From positions 434,001-498,000 of the forward strand of contig JADJOA010000002.1 of the NCBI GenBank assembly GCA_016714005.1: a stretch of DNA of 64,000 bases, read 5' to 3'. Within the stretch, counting starts at the first letter, position 1. Each line of letters begins with the position of its first letter. Below are positions 42,662 through 52,088 of the stretch, piece after piece. Both the position numbers and the translations under genes were made by a program. The DNA comes from Bacteroidota bacterium (GTDB lineage Bacteria > Bacteroidota > Bacteroidia > AKYH767-A > OLB10). The notes under the pieces were generated by a model. The model saw only the letters and a list, made by a program, of their open reading frames with translations, was not told where the DNA came from and ran no database searches.

Positions 42662-42663
42662 AC

Positions 42664-42679
42664 TGTAAACCATTTTACA
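42664..42679. promoter_or_regulatory. Putative Crp/Fnr operator 2, TGTAA-N6-TTACA
   Basis: TGTAA (42664-42668) and TTACA (42675-42679), centre 42671.5. The -7 box begins at 42700, again exactly 28.5 bp away. The spacer differs in sequence from operator 1 (ACCATT against TCTGCT), so the two sites share only the dyad and the geometry. Confidence 0.7.
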
Positions 42680-42699
42680 TTCTCAACTATAAGCCCCAG

Positions 42700-42707
42700 T
42701 ACTTTTG
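42700..42707 (+). promoter_or_regulatory. Promoter -7 box before the YHS operon
   Basis: TACTTTTG matches TAnnTTTG, 21 bases before the ATG at 42728. Confidence 0.6.
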
Positions 42708-42727
42708 GCGTCATATTTAACAACATC

Positions 42728-43198
42728 ATGTACAAACTACTCACTTCAACATTACTTCTGTTAACCTTATTCAGCACAAATGTTCAATCGCAAAACAATG
42801 CACAGAAACGTGCAGAGGAATGTAATGTTTCTAATGCTGTTGGCATACAAGGCTATGACCCGGTTTCTTTTTTGATACAAGGAGAGGGGGGAAAAGGAAA
42901 AAAAGAAACTGTTGCGACAACAGAAGGTGTTACCTATTATTTTTCTTCAACTACAAACAAAGAGGCATTCGTAAAAAATCCATCTTACTACGAGCCGCAA
43001 TATGGGGGCTGGTGTGCATACGCAATGGGTAATTCGGGAGAAAAGGTAGAAGTGGATCCCGAAACATTTAAAATAAAAGATGGAAAATTATTTCTCTTCT
43101 ACAACTTTTATTTTAACAATACTTTAAAAAGTTGGAACAAGGATGAAACTAATCTCAAAAGCAAAGCAGATGCAAACTGGAAAAATATTTATAAATAA
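42728..43198 (+). CDS. Secreted YHS domain-containing protein
   Basis: A signal peptide (LLTSTLLLLTLFSTNVQS) precedes a ~130-residue YHS-type domain: GIQGYDPVSFLI, then YYFSSTTNKEAFVKNPSYYEP and the core GGWCAYAMGNSGEKVEVDP with FKIKDGKLFLFYN. YHS domains are metal-associated and occur on copper-transport and monooxygenase systems, but the free-standing periplasmic form has no agreed function. It is the first gene of a compact run with DoxX, DinB, NRDE, ATP-grasp and LysE genes behind a Crp-type site. Confidence 0.87.
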   Translation: MYKLLTSTLLLLTLFSTNVQSQNNAQKRAEECNVSNAVGIQGYDPVSFLIQGEGGKGKKETVATTEGVTYYFSSTTNKEAFVKNPSYYEPQYGGWCAYAMGNSGEKVEVDPETFKIKDGKLFLFYNFYFNNTLKSWNKDETNLKSKADANWKNIYK

Positions 43199-43215
43199 TT
43201 ACAAAAAACAAAACA

Positions 43216-43600
43216 ATGAAAGTACTCACACTAATTTTAAAATTAACAGCAGCAGTTATTATGCTGCAAACATTGTTCTTTAAATTTTCGGGCAGCGAAA
43301 GAATCTGTTTTTCATTTTTCAAAGCTTGGAGTTGAGCCATGGGGCAGAATAGCTGCAGGCATTTCAGAATTAATTGCAAGCATTTTAATATTAATTCCGC
43401 GCACAACACTCATTGGCGCCATAATGGGTGTTGGAATAATGCTGGGTGCTATTGCCTCGCATATTGGTGTTTTAGGAATTGTGGTAATGAATGACGGGGG
43501 TCAGTTATTTATTTATGCACTTTTGGTGTTGGTGGCATGCGCAGGCCTTGTATATTTAAACTCAAATAAAATTCGGCAATTGCTTAAACTAAAATTTTAA
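43216..43600 (+). CDS. DoxX-like membrane protein, one frameshift
   Basis: The ATG at 43216 starts MKVLTLILKLTAAVIMLQTL, then LFFKFSG. After one frame change near 43300 it reads KLGVEPWGRIAAGISELIA, SILILIPRTTLIGAIMG, MLGAIASHIGVLG and FIYALLVLVACAGLVYL, the four-helix DoxX-like pattern. The usual terminus follows at 43598-43600. DoxX proteins are small membrane proteins found with thiosulfate- or redox-related partners; the catalytic role is unknown. It is 17 bases after the YHS gene and five before DinB. Confidence 0.75.
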
Positions 43601-43604
43601 TGTT

Positions 43605-44092
43605 ATGATTTATCGTTCTGTAATCAATACGCTATCTGAGTTAACAGATTTATTAAACCAACTGAATACGCAGGAATACACCAACCCTGTTAACCATTTA
43701 AGTAATGCTACCATTGGTCAGCACACACGCCATATTATTGAATTGTTTCAGTGCCTTATTAATAACTATGAAACCGGTACGGTTAATTACGATAGCCGAT
43801 TACGAAACCGTAAAATTGAAACAGACATTAAATATGCTGTAGCTTGTATTGAAAGCATTATGCTATCAATTAATAAAGTTGACATTGAAATGTTGCTTGA
43901 ACAAAATTTAGAAGGGCAGACTAAGCAAATTAAAACCAGTTATTTGCGCGAGTTGTTTTAACTTAGAGCATTGCATCCACCACCGGCGCGCTTATTAATT
44001 GGCTGTGTTTGACAACAGCAAAATTCTTGTAAGCGAAAATTTTGGAGTAAGCTCCTTCAACCATTCAATACCGCAATGCATGTGTACAGTAA
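43605..44092 (+). CDS. DinB family protein, frameshift near the C-terminus
   Basis: The four-helix-bundle DinB pattern is present: an N-terminal helix (VINTLSELTDLLNQL) and the metal-ligand region SNATIGQHTRHIIELFQCL. After a frame change near 43960 the sequence reads NLEHCIHHQALIK, a typical DinB His cluster, and SENFGVSPSTIQYRNACVQ, ending at 44090-44092. DinB/YfiT proteins bind a metal and may be thiol-dependent transferases; the cofactor is unknown. The start follows the DoxX stop by four bases and the end overlaps the next gene by 13. Confidence 0.75.
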
Positions 44093-44787
44093 GTTTTGTT
44101 AAATCAGGCGAACGGTTTATTCTCACGAGTAACCGTGATGAACATACGCGGAGACCTGCTGCACAACAACCGCAGCAATATTGCATCAACGATAAAAGAT
44201 AGTTTTTTCCAAAGACCCCAAAGCAGGAGGCTCTTGGTTTGCTGTTGATGAATTTGCCAACATTGCTGTGCTGCTTAATGGAGCTGCACAAAAGCATATT
44301 GAACAGCCGCCTTATTTACGCAGCCGAGGCTTGGTATTGATTGATGTTATCAGCAATACAAACCCATTTGATTTGTGGGAAATAATTCCGCTCGAAAAAA
44401 TTGAACCGTTTACGCTCATACTTTTCAAGCCGGAAAATTATTTCAATTACGTTGGAACGGGCAAGCAAAGAAAGTATTGAAATGCCCGTTGAAGAAAATC
44501 ATATTTGGTCATCGGTAACTCTGTATCCTCAAAAGGTAAGGAGAACAGCGCGAGCAATGGTTTAACACTTTTATGGCAACAACAAAAATGTATCGGGTAC
44601 CGATATGCAGTATTTTCATTTAAACTGCAATAAGGAAAATACTGAAAATGGATTGGTAATGAACCGTAATGACACTGTTAAAACATTTAGCGTAACACAA
44701 ACGGTGGTGGAAATGAACAGGGTGAAGTTGTTTCACCACGATTTGCATACAGGACAAGAAACTGTAAACTCATTTTTAATTATTTAA
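44080..44787 (+). CDS. NRDE (TANGO2) family protein, several frameshifts
   Basis: The ATG at 44080 gives MCTVSFVKSGERFILTSNRDE, containing the NRDE motif and the Cys2 that define the TANGO2 family. Pieces in other frames read DPKAGGSWFAVDE, IAVLLNGAAQKH and LVLIDVIS, and the C-terminus reads DMQYFHLNCNKENTENGLV with a stop at 44785-44787. TANGO2 homologues have been linked to heme trafficking in eukaryotes and some bacteria; the role here is inference. About three frame changes lie between 44195 and 44610. Confidence 0.8.
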
Positions 44788-44792
44788 AAAAG

Positions 44793-45945
44793 ATGCAGGT
44801 AAAAAGTTTTGATTATAATGTTTCGCATATTAATACAAACGAGCATTATTACACCTCAAGCAGCATAAAGAAGGAGAGAGGATATTTTTTCTCATGGCTA
44901 AAAACAGCAAAACTTACCATTTATAAATGGACGCATTGGGAGTATTATCCCTTTCAGTTGGTGTATCTTCCCATGTATTTGGTGTGGCTGTATTATTCAA
45001 TTAAGGCACGCTCGTTGTTCTTTTTTGCAGCAAGTAATCCGCTCATAAAAAATGGCGGGTTTCTAATGGAGTCAAAAAAATCTATTTATGATTTAATGCC
45101 AACTACTGTTTACCCGAACACGTTGTTTGTTAAAACCGAAAGTACAGTTGACGGGGTATTACAAAAAATGAATTCAGTAAACCTCAGCTTTCCGGTAATT
45201 GCCAAGCCCGATGTTGGCATGCGCGGTATGGCAGTAAAAAAAATTAACAGCATTGCTGAACTGCAACATTATATTTCTACCATAACGGCTGATTATTTAA
45301 TACAGGAATTTATTGATTTGCCGCAAGAAGCCGGAATATTTTATGTGCGCATTCCGGGCGAAACAAAAGGGAAGATTACAGGCATTGTTGCCAAAGAATT
45401 TATGACGGTGACGGGCGATGGAAAATCTTCTGTGCTTGATTTGGTGGAAAGAAACCCGCGCTATTTATTACAGTTAGATGCACTCTCGAAAATTTACGGT
45501 AGCAGATTATCTGAAATTATTCCTAAAGGACAAACTGTTAACCTGATTCCTTATGGCAACCATTGCAGGGGTACAAAATTTATTGACGCTACTGGGTGGG
45601 CTTCCAAAAAATTGAATGATGCCATTGATGACGTTTGCCTGCAAATCCCACAGTTTTATTATGGCAGGCTCGATTTAAAATTTAACTCCATTGAAGAATT
45701 AGAAGAAGGGAAAAGCTTTTCTATTATAGAATTAAATGCAGCAGGCAGCGAGCCCACACATATTTACGACCCAGCATTCAGTCTTTTTTGCATGGAAAGA
45801 AATTGCAAAACATTTTAGACTACTTTATAAGGTAAGTGTAATAAACAAACGCAACGGTGCATCTTATTTAACTTTTAAAGAAGGCATGCAAATGCTTAAA
45901 GAAAATAAGGAGCTCACAAAAAAACTAAAAGCCGTTGCCCTCTGA
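44793..45945 (+). CDS. ATP-grasp domain protein, one frameshift
   Basis: An N-terminal region with hydrophobic stretches (YPFQLVYLPMYLVWLYYS) precedes an ATP-grasp fold: FPVIAKPDVGMRGMAVKKI, LIQEFIDLPQEAGIFYVRIP, GDGKSSVLDLVERNPR and the metal-binding IIELNAAGSEPTHIY. The frame changes near 45785; the end reads KEIAKHFRLLYKVSVINKRN and stops at 45943-45945. ATP-grasp enzymes join a carboxylate to an amine or thiol via an acyl phosphate; the substrate is unknown. It starts five bases after the NRDE stop and its TGA overlaps the LysE start in an ATGA. Confidence 0.82.
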
Positions 45946-46543
45946 TGAAATATTTTAAAAACATAGTAGCAGGTTTTTGTGTAAGTTTTGCAGGTGCCAT
46001 TCCTTTCGGTTATCTCAATTTAATTGCGTCAAAAATTTTTGCTACAAATGGTGGTGAGGCTTTGTTTGCATTTGTTATGGGCGTAGTAATTATTGAAATG
46101 ATAATTATTTACGCTTCATTACATGCAGCGCAATGGTTTATTGCGCAAAAAAAATTTTTAACGGCAACAAAAGTATTTTCTGTCATTTTTCTCGCTGCTC
46201 TTTCCGTTTGGTTTTTTATGAAAACAAGCGAAGGACCAACAAATGAAATACCTTTAATAGCCGGTAATTTTTTTTGGGCAGGGCTATTATTAAGTGCCAT
46301 TAATTTTTTGCAAATACCCTTTTGGTGCGGATGGAGTGTGGTTTTATTAAACAAGAATAGAATAAGCACAGGCACTACAAATAGTTTACTTTTTGTTACT
46401 GCTGCAGGTGCCGGAACTGTTGCAGCCATGCTTTTGTTTGCATTGCTTTTTCAGTGGGCATTGGTGCAGTTTACCCTTTCAGCTTATATCATAAACAAAA
46501 GTATGGCAATAGTTTTTTGGTATTAGTGTGGGCAAGTTTATAA
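45945..46543 (+). CDS. LysE family transporter-like membrane protein, one frameshift
   Basis: About 199 residues with six hydrophobic segments, starting GFCVSFAGAIPFGYLNLIA, the Gly/Pro-rich LysE/RhtB first helix, and later GNFFWAGLLLSAINFLQIPFW. A T is missing from the run at 46513-46518; restored, the end reads AIVFLVLVWASL with the stop at 46541-46543. LysE proteins export amino acids and similar metabolites. Placement as the last gene after an ATP-grasp gene suggests export of an amide-bonded or amino-acid-like product, which is inference only. Confidence 0.78.
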
Positions 46544-46634
46544 ACTTGGAGTTAAAAAATCGGCTATGGATTTTTCAGCGAGTTCTTAATAAGATTCAAG
46601 AGAAAAAATTCTGTTCTGGTAGGCTCATCAACTT

Positions 46635-48017
46635 TTATCCCTTTGTTTCCCCCCACAAAATTTTCTTCACAGTTAAAAAAATAATTTTTACATCCAGCAT
46701 CAGGCTCCAGTTTTCCATGTACCAAACATCGTATTCAATTCTTTTTTCCATTAACGATGCATCGGTGGTTTCGCCACGCAAGCCATGCACCTGCGCCCAT
46801 CCTGTAATGCCCGGTTTAATAAAATGGCGCACCATAAATTTATCAATCATAGCAGCGTAATCAGCCGTATGTTTGAGCATGTGCGGGCGTGGTCCCACCA
46901 CGCTCATATTTCCTAAAAACACATTTACAAACTGCGGCAGTTCGTCCATGCTTGTGCTGCGTAAAAATTTGCCTATAGGTGTAATGCGCTGGTCGTTACT
47001 TGTTGCCTGCAACACATCTGCACTTTCATTCACCTTCATAGTTCTGAATTTGTAACAATAAAACTCAGCATTGTTTTTGCCCGATCTTTTTTGTTTAAAA
47101 AATACACCCCCTTTTGATGTTAAAATTATGATTGGCGCAAATACCAAAAATGCAATCGGAAAAACAGTGAGTAAAATTATGAGTGAAAAAAATACATCAA
47201 AGCCTCGCTTAATTATTCTGCTCAGCATACTTTGCAATGGCTCATTACGCACGCTTAATACCGGAACACTTCCGTAAAAATCAATAACTACTTTGCGGTT
47301 ATGAAAGCCCCTGAAATCGGGAATAACTTTAAAACGGATTAAATTTTTATCGGAAAAGCGCATCAGGTTTCCCGCTTCTTCGGTTTGCAGTTCTGTTATC
47401 GAACAAAATATTTCGTCCACATTATTTTCTAATGCAAATTTTTCGGCATCAGCTACTGTTCCTTTTACCAATCCATTAAACCGGTAATCGTTACTGTTAA
47501 CAAACACGCCCAGCATTTTATAACCCATCTCGGGATGAGAATGCAATGTATCATTCATACTCACACTTAAATCTCCACCACCTACAATTATCACACGCCT
47601 GTAGTTAAATCCTCTTCGCCTTATAAACTTAATGGCAATAATCATGGCAGTACGCCACATCATCATTAACAAAAAAAAGAGAAGATACTTGGTAAAAAAA
47701 TTGGCAATAGAGGGCGCAAATTTTCCTATAAAATAATTGAATGCCGTTAAAATTAAAAAGTGAATTACTATGGTTTTAAAAATATTCCGTACCACTTGCT
47801 CAAACCGCAGGGCTCTGTCCAACTCATTAATATTAACCGACAAGCCAATCAGTATCCAGAAAAAATTGATGCATAGAAACTGCAACAAAAAAGCAACATC
47901 TACCTTTAAGTGATAACCAGAATAGTAGTAACTAACTATGCCAAAAGAAAAATTAAGAAGAAATAAATCTCCAAGGGCATAAATTAATTTCAGGTATCTG
48001 GAGTATCCTATTGCCAC
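46635..48017 (-). CDS. Undecaprenyl-phosphate sugar phosphotransferase (WcaJ/WbaP-like)
   Basis: The 460-residue protein has N-terminal membrane helices, a central Rossmann-like region (RRVIIVGGGDLSVSMND) and the C-terminal bacterial sugar transferase domain: KRGFDVFFSLIILLTVFP, GGVFFKQKRSGKNNAEFYCY, KFRTMKVN, LRSTSMDELPQFVNVFLG, SVVGPRPHM and KPGITGWAQVHGLRGE. It loads a sugar-1-phosphate onto undecaprenyl phosphate, the first step in exopolysaccharide or O-antigen synthesis. The gene is intact and lies alone on its strand, about 4 kb from the UDP-sugar operon. Confidence 0.92.
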   Translation of the reverse strand: MAIGYSRYLKLIYALGDLFLLNFSFGIVSYYYSGYHLKVDVAFLLQFLCINFFWILIGLSVNINELDRALRFEQVVRNIFKTIVIHFLILTAFNYFIGKFAPSIANFFTKYLLFFLLMMMWRTAMIIAIKFIRRRGFNYRRVIIVGGGDLSVSMNDTLHSHPEMGYKMLGVFVNSNDYRFNGLVKGTVADAEKFALENNVDEIFCSITELQTEEAGNLMRFSDKNLIRFKVIPDFRGFHNRKVVIDFYGSVPVLSVRNEPLQSMLSRIIKRGFDVFFSLIILLTVFPIAFLVFAPIIILTSKGGVFFKQKRSGKNNAEFYCYKFRTMKVNESADVLQATSNDQRITPIGKFLRSTSMDELPQFVNVFLGNMSVVGPRPHMLKHTADYAAMIDKFMVRHFIKPGITGWAQVHGLRGETTDASLMEKRIEYDVWYMENWSLMLDVKIIFLTVKKILWGETKG

Positions 48018-48065
48018 AGTGGTTGTATAGAAAAATTTATTTACAGCAACATTAAAGAAAATAAA

Positions 48066-48519
48066 ATGATAAAGAGAATTTTGTTATACATGCTCACCAC
48101 TGTTTTTGGATATGTTGCAAATGCGCAAGACAGCAGATTTAAAAAATGAAATTGCGCCTACCACGGCAGAAGAATACAACTATTGTTTTGCAGGGTACCG
48201 TTTGCAGTTGAATATGAAATTACCTATGAAAGAGGGATATTTTTTAAAAGAGTACAAATCTGTTGAAGAGCCTGAACGCACCATGGAGTTTAAAGGCGTT
48301 TTCAGAAAAGGAGAATCAAAGCCTTGCGTTATTATAATGGTATTTACCAAGTTGCGCACACCACCGCAGTACTATGCCATTCCTACCGCTGATGCATCAC
48401 CCGAACTTTGGAAGAAATTTTATGACAGCCTTATGGATGATGAAAAAAATAATTTGCCGCAGCTACAGTTTTATACCTCGTGCCTCGGAAACCTCTCGCA
48501 GCAACTTGCGCATCAGTAA
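48066..48519 (+). CDS. Hypothetical secreted protein, one frameshift
   Basis: The ATG at 48066 gives a signal peptide (KRILLYMLTTVFGYVANAQ). A frame change near 48145 leads into EYNYCFAGYRLQLNMKLPM, KEYKSVEEPERTMEFKG, CVIIMVFTKLRTPPQYYAIP and a stop at 48519. About 150 residues when repaired. I do not recognise the family. It ends two bases before the kdsB start, so the two are probably co-transcribed. Confidence 0.65.
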
Positions 48520-48521
48520 GT

Positions 48522-49277
48522 ATGATTAAAGCACTTGGTGTAATTCCTGCGCGGTATGCAAGCACACGCTACCCCGGTAAACCCTTAATTGAAATTGCCG
48601 GTAAAAGCATGATTCAAAGAGTATATATGCAGGCATGCAAATCAGCTCTTGCAAAAGTTATAGTTGCTACTGATGACCTGCGCATTTATAATCATGTTAA
48701 AAATTTTGGCGGAGAAGTATTAATGACTTCTGTAAATCACCATAGCGGAACCGACCGTTGTGCTGAGGTACTTGAAAAAATAAATGAGGAGTATGATGTA
48801 GTGGTAAATATTCAGGGTGATGAGCCGTTTATAAATCCTGATGACATTAACAGTGCTGTTGCACTATTCAGCGATAGCGAAACAGATATTGCTACTCTTT
48901 ATAAAAAAATTACAGATGTAGAGGATATTGTAAACCCTAACGTGGTAAAGGTGGTAATGGCAACATCGGGCAAGGCATTATTATTCAGTAGAAGTGCAAT
49001 TCCTTTTGCAAGAAATATTTCAACCAACAAAGCCATTCACGATGGAATTTATAAAAGGCATATTGGTTTGTATGCATTTCGCTCAGAGATTTTGAGAAAA
49101 ATTGCTTTGCTCGAAACCTCCATGCTTGAAAGGATAGAGTCGCTTGAACAACTGCGCTGGTTAGAAAATGGCTATGCTATTTATGCGGTAGAAATATTTT
49201 CTGACTCTTATGCCATTGACACAGCAGATGATAAAGAAAAAATTGAATTACTTATTAAAGAAGGAAAAATTGCTTAG
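48522..49277 (+). CDS. kdsB: 3-deoxy-manno-octulosonate cytidylyltransferase
   Basis: The ATG at 48522 begins MIKALGVIPARYASTRYPGK, the KdsB nucleotide-binding start. It continues with VIVATDDLRIYNHVKNFGG, HHSGTDRCAEV, VVNIQGDEPFINPDD and KRHIGLYAFR. The length (251 residues) is usual. KdsB activates Kdo with CTP for lipid A-core synthesis. The gene is intact. An earlier in-frame ATG at 48480 lies inside the preceding gene and would add a non-conserved extension. Confidence 0.93.
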   Translation: MIKALGVIPARYASTRYPGKPLIEIAGKSMIQRVYMQACKSALAKVIVATDDLRIYNHVKNFGGEVLMTSVNHHSGTDRCAEVLEKINEEYDVVVNIQGDEPFINPDDINSAVALFSDSETDIATLYKKITDVEDIVNPNVVKVVMATSGKALLFSRSAIPFARNISTNKAIHDGIYKRHIGLYAFRSEILRKIALLETSMLERIESLEQLRWLENGYAIYAVEIFSDSYAIDTADDKEKIELLIKEGKIA

Positions 49278-49288
49278 TAACGAAAACA

Positions 49289-50704
49289 TTAATCGTATTT
49301 ACGTTTTTGAAACCAGCGCTCATTAAAAGTGATACCAACATAAAAGCGAGACATACTGTTCTTTTAATAGATTATTATCTGTGGTTCCTTTTTGGGCGCC
49401 CACAATTGCAAAATGTAGAAGTGTTTTTTATGTCTTCGTCTCTGCGCTCTCGCTTTGGGTAAGCCGAATGGGTAAGCCCGCTCCAACAGAAAAACTGTAA
49501 TTGTTAATATCCGTGTTGCGTAAATCGAGATATGTTTTAGAGTAATTTATTCCTGCACGGTATTGTGCTCGCATTTTAGGTTTATAGCCTGCACCCGCAG
49601 CAACATGATAACTATTGCTGAGCGATTGAGATTTTACACCAAACGATTTATAATTACTCCAATCCTGAATTCCGTAATCAGCGCCAAACATCCACTTACC
49701 CTTTTCAATTGTAAAACCAGCATTCCAATACATGGGAATAGTTGATGAGCCTTTAACCCCTTCTTCAAAATAAACAGTATCTTTTACTGTTTCTCCAAAG
49801 GCAGTTGTTTTAAAATTGTACCAGGTAATATCTCTTTTTGCATTTATATCAGCAGCCATTGCACGGTTTAATCCAATAGTAAATTTGGTATTGTTTGCAA
49901 AAAGATATTTGTACTGTAAACCATAATCAAAGTAAAAATCTCCATAGTACGTAAGATCATTAATACCAGTATTAAAAATATTCACCGCATTCTGAAATTC
50001 AACTTTGCGCGATTGATCTATTGATCCAAAAATATATGAAGCATTAAAACCAAACGAAAGCCCCGAAAAAAACCCTGAGGCGTTTAACGATGCGGTTTAT
50101 TTTTTGCAGTTTCATTGCTTTCTTTAAGCTTGTAGTATTTTGCACTCTTAAAAAACGAAATAGTATCGTTTGCGAATGGCGCTATGCCTGTGCCAATAAA
50201 AAAACGACTTAATCCTCCACTGCCTTTATACCGTTCGTTGTATTGGTAGGTAATGGTATCGTTAGGATTGATAATGCTGCCGGGGTTTGTCAAATCATAT
50301 CCTGTTAAACTATACGGCATTATTCCAAATGATGCGCCCCACTCACCTCTTAAAACAGGAAAGCCTACTGTTAAATAATTTAATGATGCTCCTTTGTTGG
50401 TTTGCGATTGTGTAGCGTTTGAAAATTTTTTCGCTTCAATATTTGCGCTTGTTTCAAACGTGGTAATTTTAATGGTAGAGTAAGATGCAGGGTTACCAAA
50501 ATTTATTGCAGAAGAGTTATTGAACCCAGCAGATACACCGCCCATGCCTGTTTGGTGAATAAACCCGTTGCTTTGCAAATCGCCTATACCATAGCGTGAA
50601 TAAGGAGATTCTGTTCCGCCCTGAGCGAACGAAGAAGTATTGATAGCAACAAAAATTAAAAGAAAAAGAAAACTATTTCTTAGTTCTGAAGAGCAAAATT
50701 TCAT
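49289..50704 (-). CDS. Outer-membrane beta-barrel protein, several frameshifts
   Basis: Reading leftwards from the ATG at 50704, a signal peptide (FLFLLIFVAINTSSFAQ) precedes SPYSRYGIGDLQSNG, a conserved start of FadL-like Bacteroidota outer-membrane proteins. Strands such as FETSANIEAKKFSN, GLSFGFNASYIFG and YDYGLQ-type segments follow, and the C-terminus reads FYVGITFNERWFQKRKYD, stopping at 49289-49291. Frame changes lie near 50085, 49985 and 49330-49430. It could be a hydrophobic-compound transporter or structural barrel. Its start overlaps the coaX end by ~30 bases, so the two are coupled. Confidence 0.78.
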
Positions 50705-51399
50705 TAAGACCATATAAGGTTAAATCGGGCGCAAATATGGTTTTTTTAAGTTGGGGTTCAAAATAAGAAGCATCGCCTCCGGTTAAATAGACGTGAAGGT
50801 TTTTAAACCTTTTTTTATATTCTTCAATTACACCAGTAATTTCTGCAAGCATTCCTTGCTGAACACCTGCGCGTATTGCCCTTTGGGTTGAGTCTCCAAT
50901 AAGGTCGGGCGATTTTTGTGATGGTGATACTTTAGGAAGTTTATCGGTAAAATGATGTAAAGCTTGGTAGCGCATGAATAACCCGGGGGAAATGGCTCCA
51001 CCCAAATATTCATTTTTTGAGTTTACAAAATCAAATTTCAGGCAAGTGCCTACATCCACAACAAACTATTTTTACCCCTGTTAATGGACGCAACGCCAAC
51101 AGCATTTGCCAACCGGTCTTTTCCTAATGTTGATGGTGTTGAGTATTTGTTTTTTATAGGAATTTGGGTGCGCAAGTTAAGTTCATGCAGTTTAATGCCG
51201 CGAGTTATGAATAACTTGTTTTTAATTTTCTCTTTGGTAACCGATGAGTAAATTGCCGAATCAATTTCATTAAACATCACCAGCAAAGTTGACATTCCTT
51301 TCAGAGAACCTACACTATAATTTTTCTGATAACCAGTCTACGCAAGTCAAACACTGCAACTTTAACCAATGTGTTTCCTATGTCAATTACGAGATGCAC
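50673..51399 (-). CDS. coaX: Type III pantothenate kinase, about two frameshifts
   Basis: A GTG at 51399 starts HLVIDIGNTLVKVAVFD, the phosphate-binding strand-turn of the ASKHA fold. Later parts are VDVGTCLKFDFVN, GGAISPGLFMRYQALHHFTDKLP and HVYLTGGDASYFEPQL. Frame changes lie near 51320 and near 51055. CoaX phosphorylates pantothenate as the first step of coenzyme A synthesis; it is normally essential where no other kinase exists, which argues that the breaks are sequence errors. Repaired length is ~242 residues. Confidence 0.87.
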
Positions 51400-51580
51400 T
51401 TTATATAATGATTTTATTTGCTGCTCAAAGGTCTAAAAAACAACCAATAAATAAACTCGCTATGTTTTTGCTTATAACATATTCTAATTAATATTTTTTA
51501 TCTCGCTTCAAATGTTTTTTTACAACCCAATTTGTTTGTAAAAACAAAAACTTTAAAGAAGTGTTAAATTTTCTTCCGAC

Positions 51581-51588
51581 TATTTTTG
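51581..51588 (+). promoter_or_regulatory. Promoter -7 box before the 51610 gene
   Basis: TATTTTTG fits TAnnTTTG and lies 22 bases before the TTG start. Confidence 0.5.
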
Positions 51589-51609
51589 CAATTCAATAAT
51601 ATTTAAGAC

Positions 51610-52082
51610 TTGAAACGGATATTTATATTTTCAATTGCTTTGTGTGCATTTGTAACGGTTAAAGCACAAGATTACAAAACAGCAACCGGTGTGCGATTTG
51701 GCGCTTCAAATGGTATAACTCTAAAACATTTTATTAAAGATGATGCAGCATTAGAGGGCATACTCGCTTTTCGCTATAGGGGTTTTAATTTTACTGGCCT
51801 TTACGAAAAGCATTTTTCAAATGCATTTAAAGTTAACAGGCTTAATTGGTACATAGGGGCTGGTGGAAATATTGGAGTTATTGACCGCGACCGTTACCGT
51901 TGGTACGATGAAAAGGACGAAGGAACAGCATTGTTGCTGGGTATAGATGGTATTATTGGTATTGAATACAATTTTCAAGAAGTGCCTTTAAACGTTTCAT
52001 TAGATTGGAAACCAATGATAAACCTCACCGGAGTTTATTTTTGGGGAGATATTTAGGTTTAAGCATCAGGTACACATTCTAA
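51610..52082 (+). CDS. Small outer-membrane beta-barrel protein
   Basis: A TTG at 51610 opens a signal peptide (KRIFIFSIALCAFVTVKAQ). The ~140-residue mature part reads as short barrel strands (ATGVRFGASNGITLKHFI, AALEGILAFRYRGFNFTGLY, LNWYIGAGGNIGVID, IGIEYNFQEVPLNVSLDWKP). A T is missing from the run at 52052-52054; restored, the end is GLSIRYTF with the stop at 52080-52082, the aromatic end expected for a barrel. The family is unknown. It converges on the uxs gene. Confidence 0.8.
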
Positions 52083-52088
52083 AAAATT

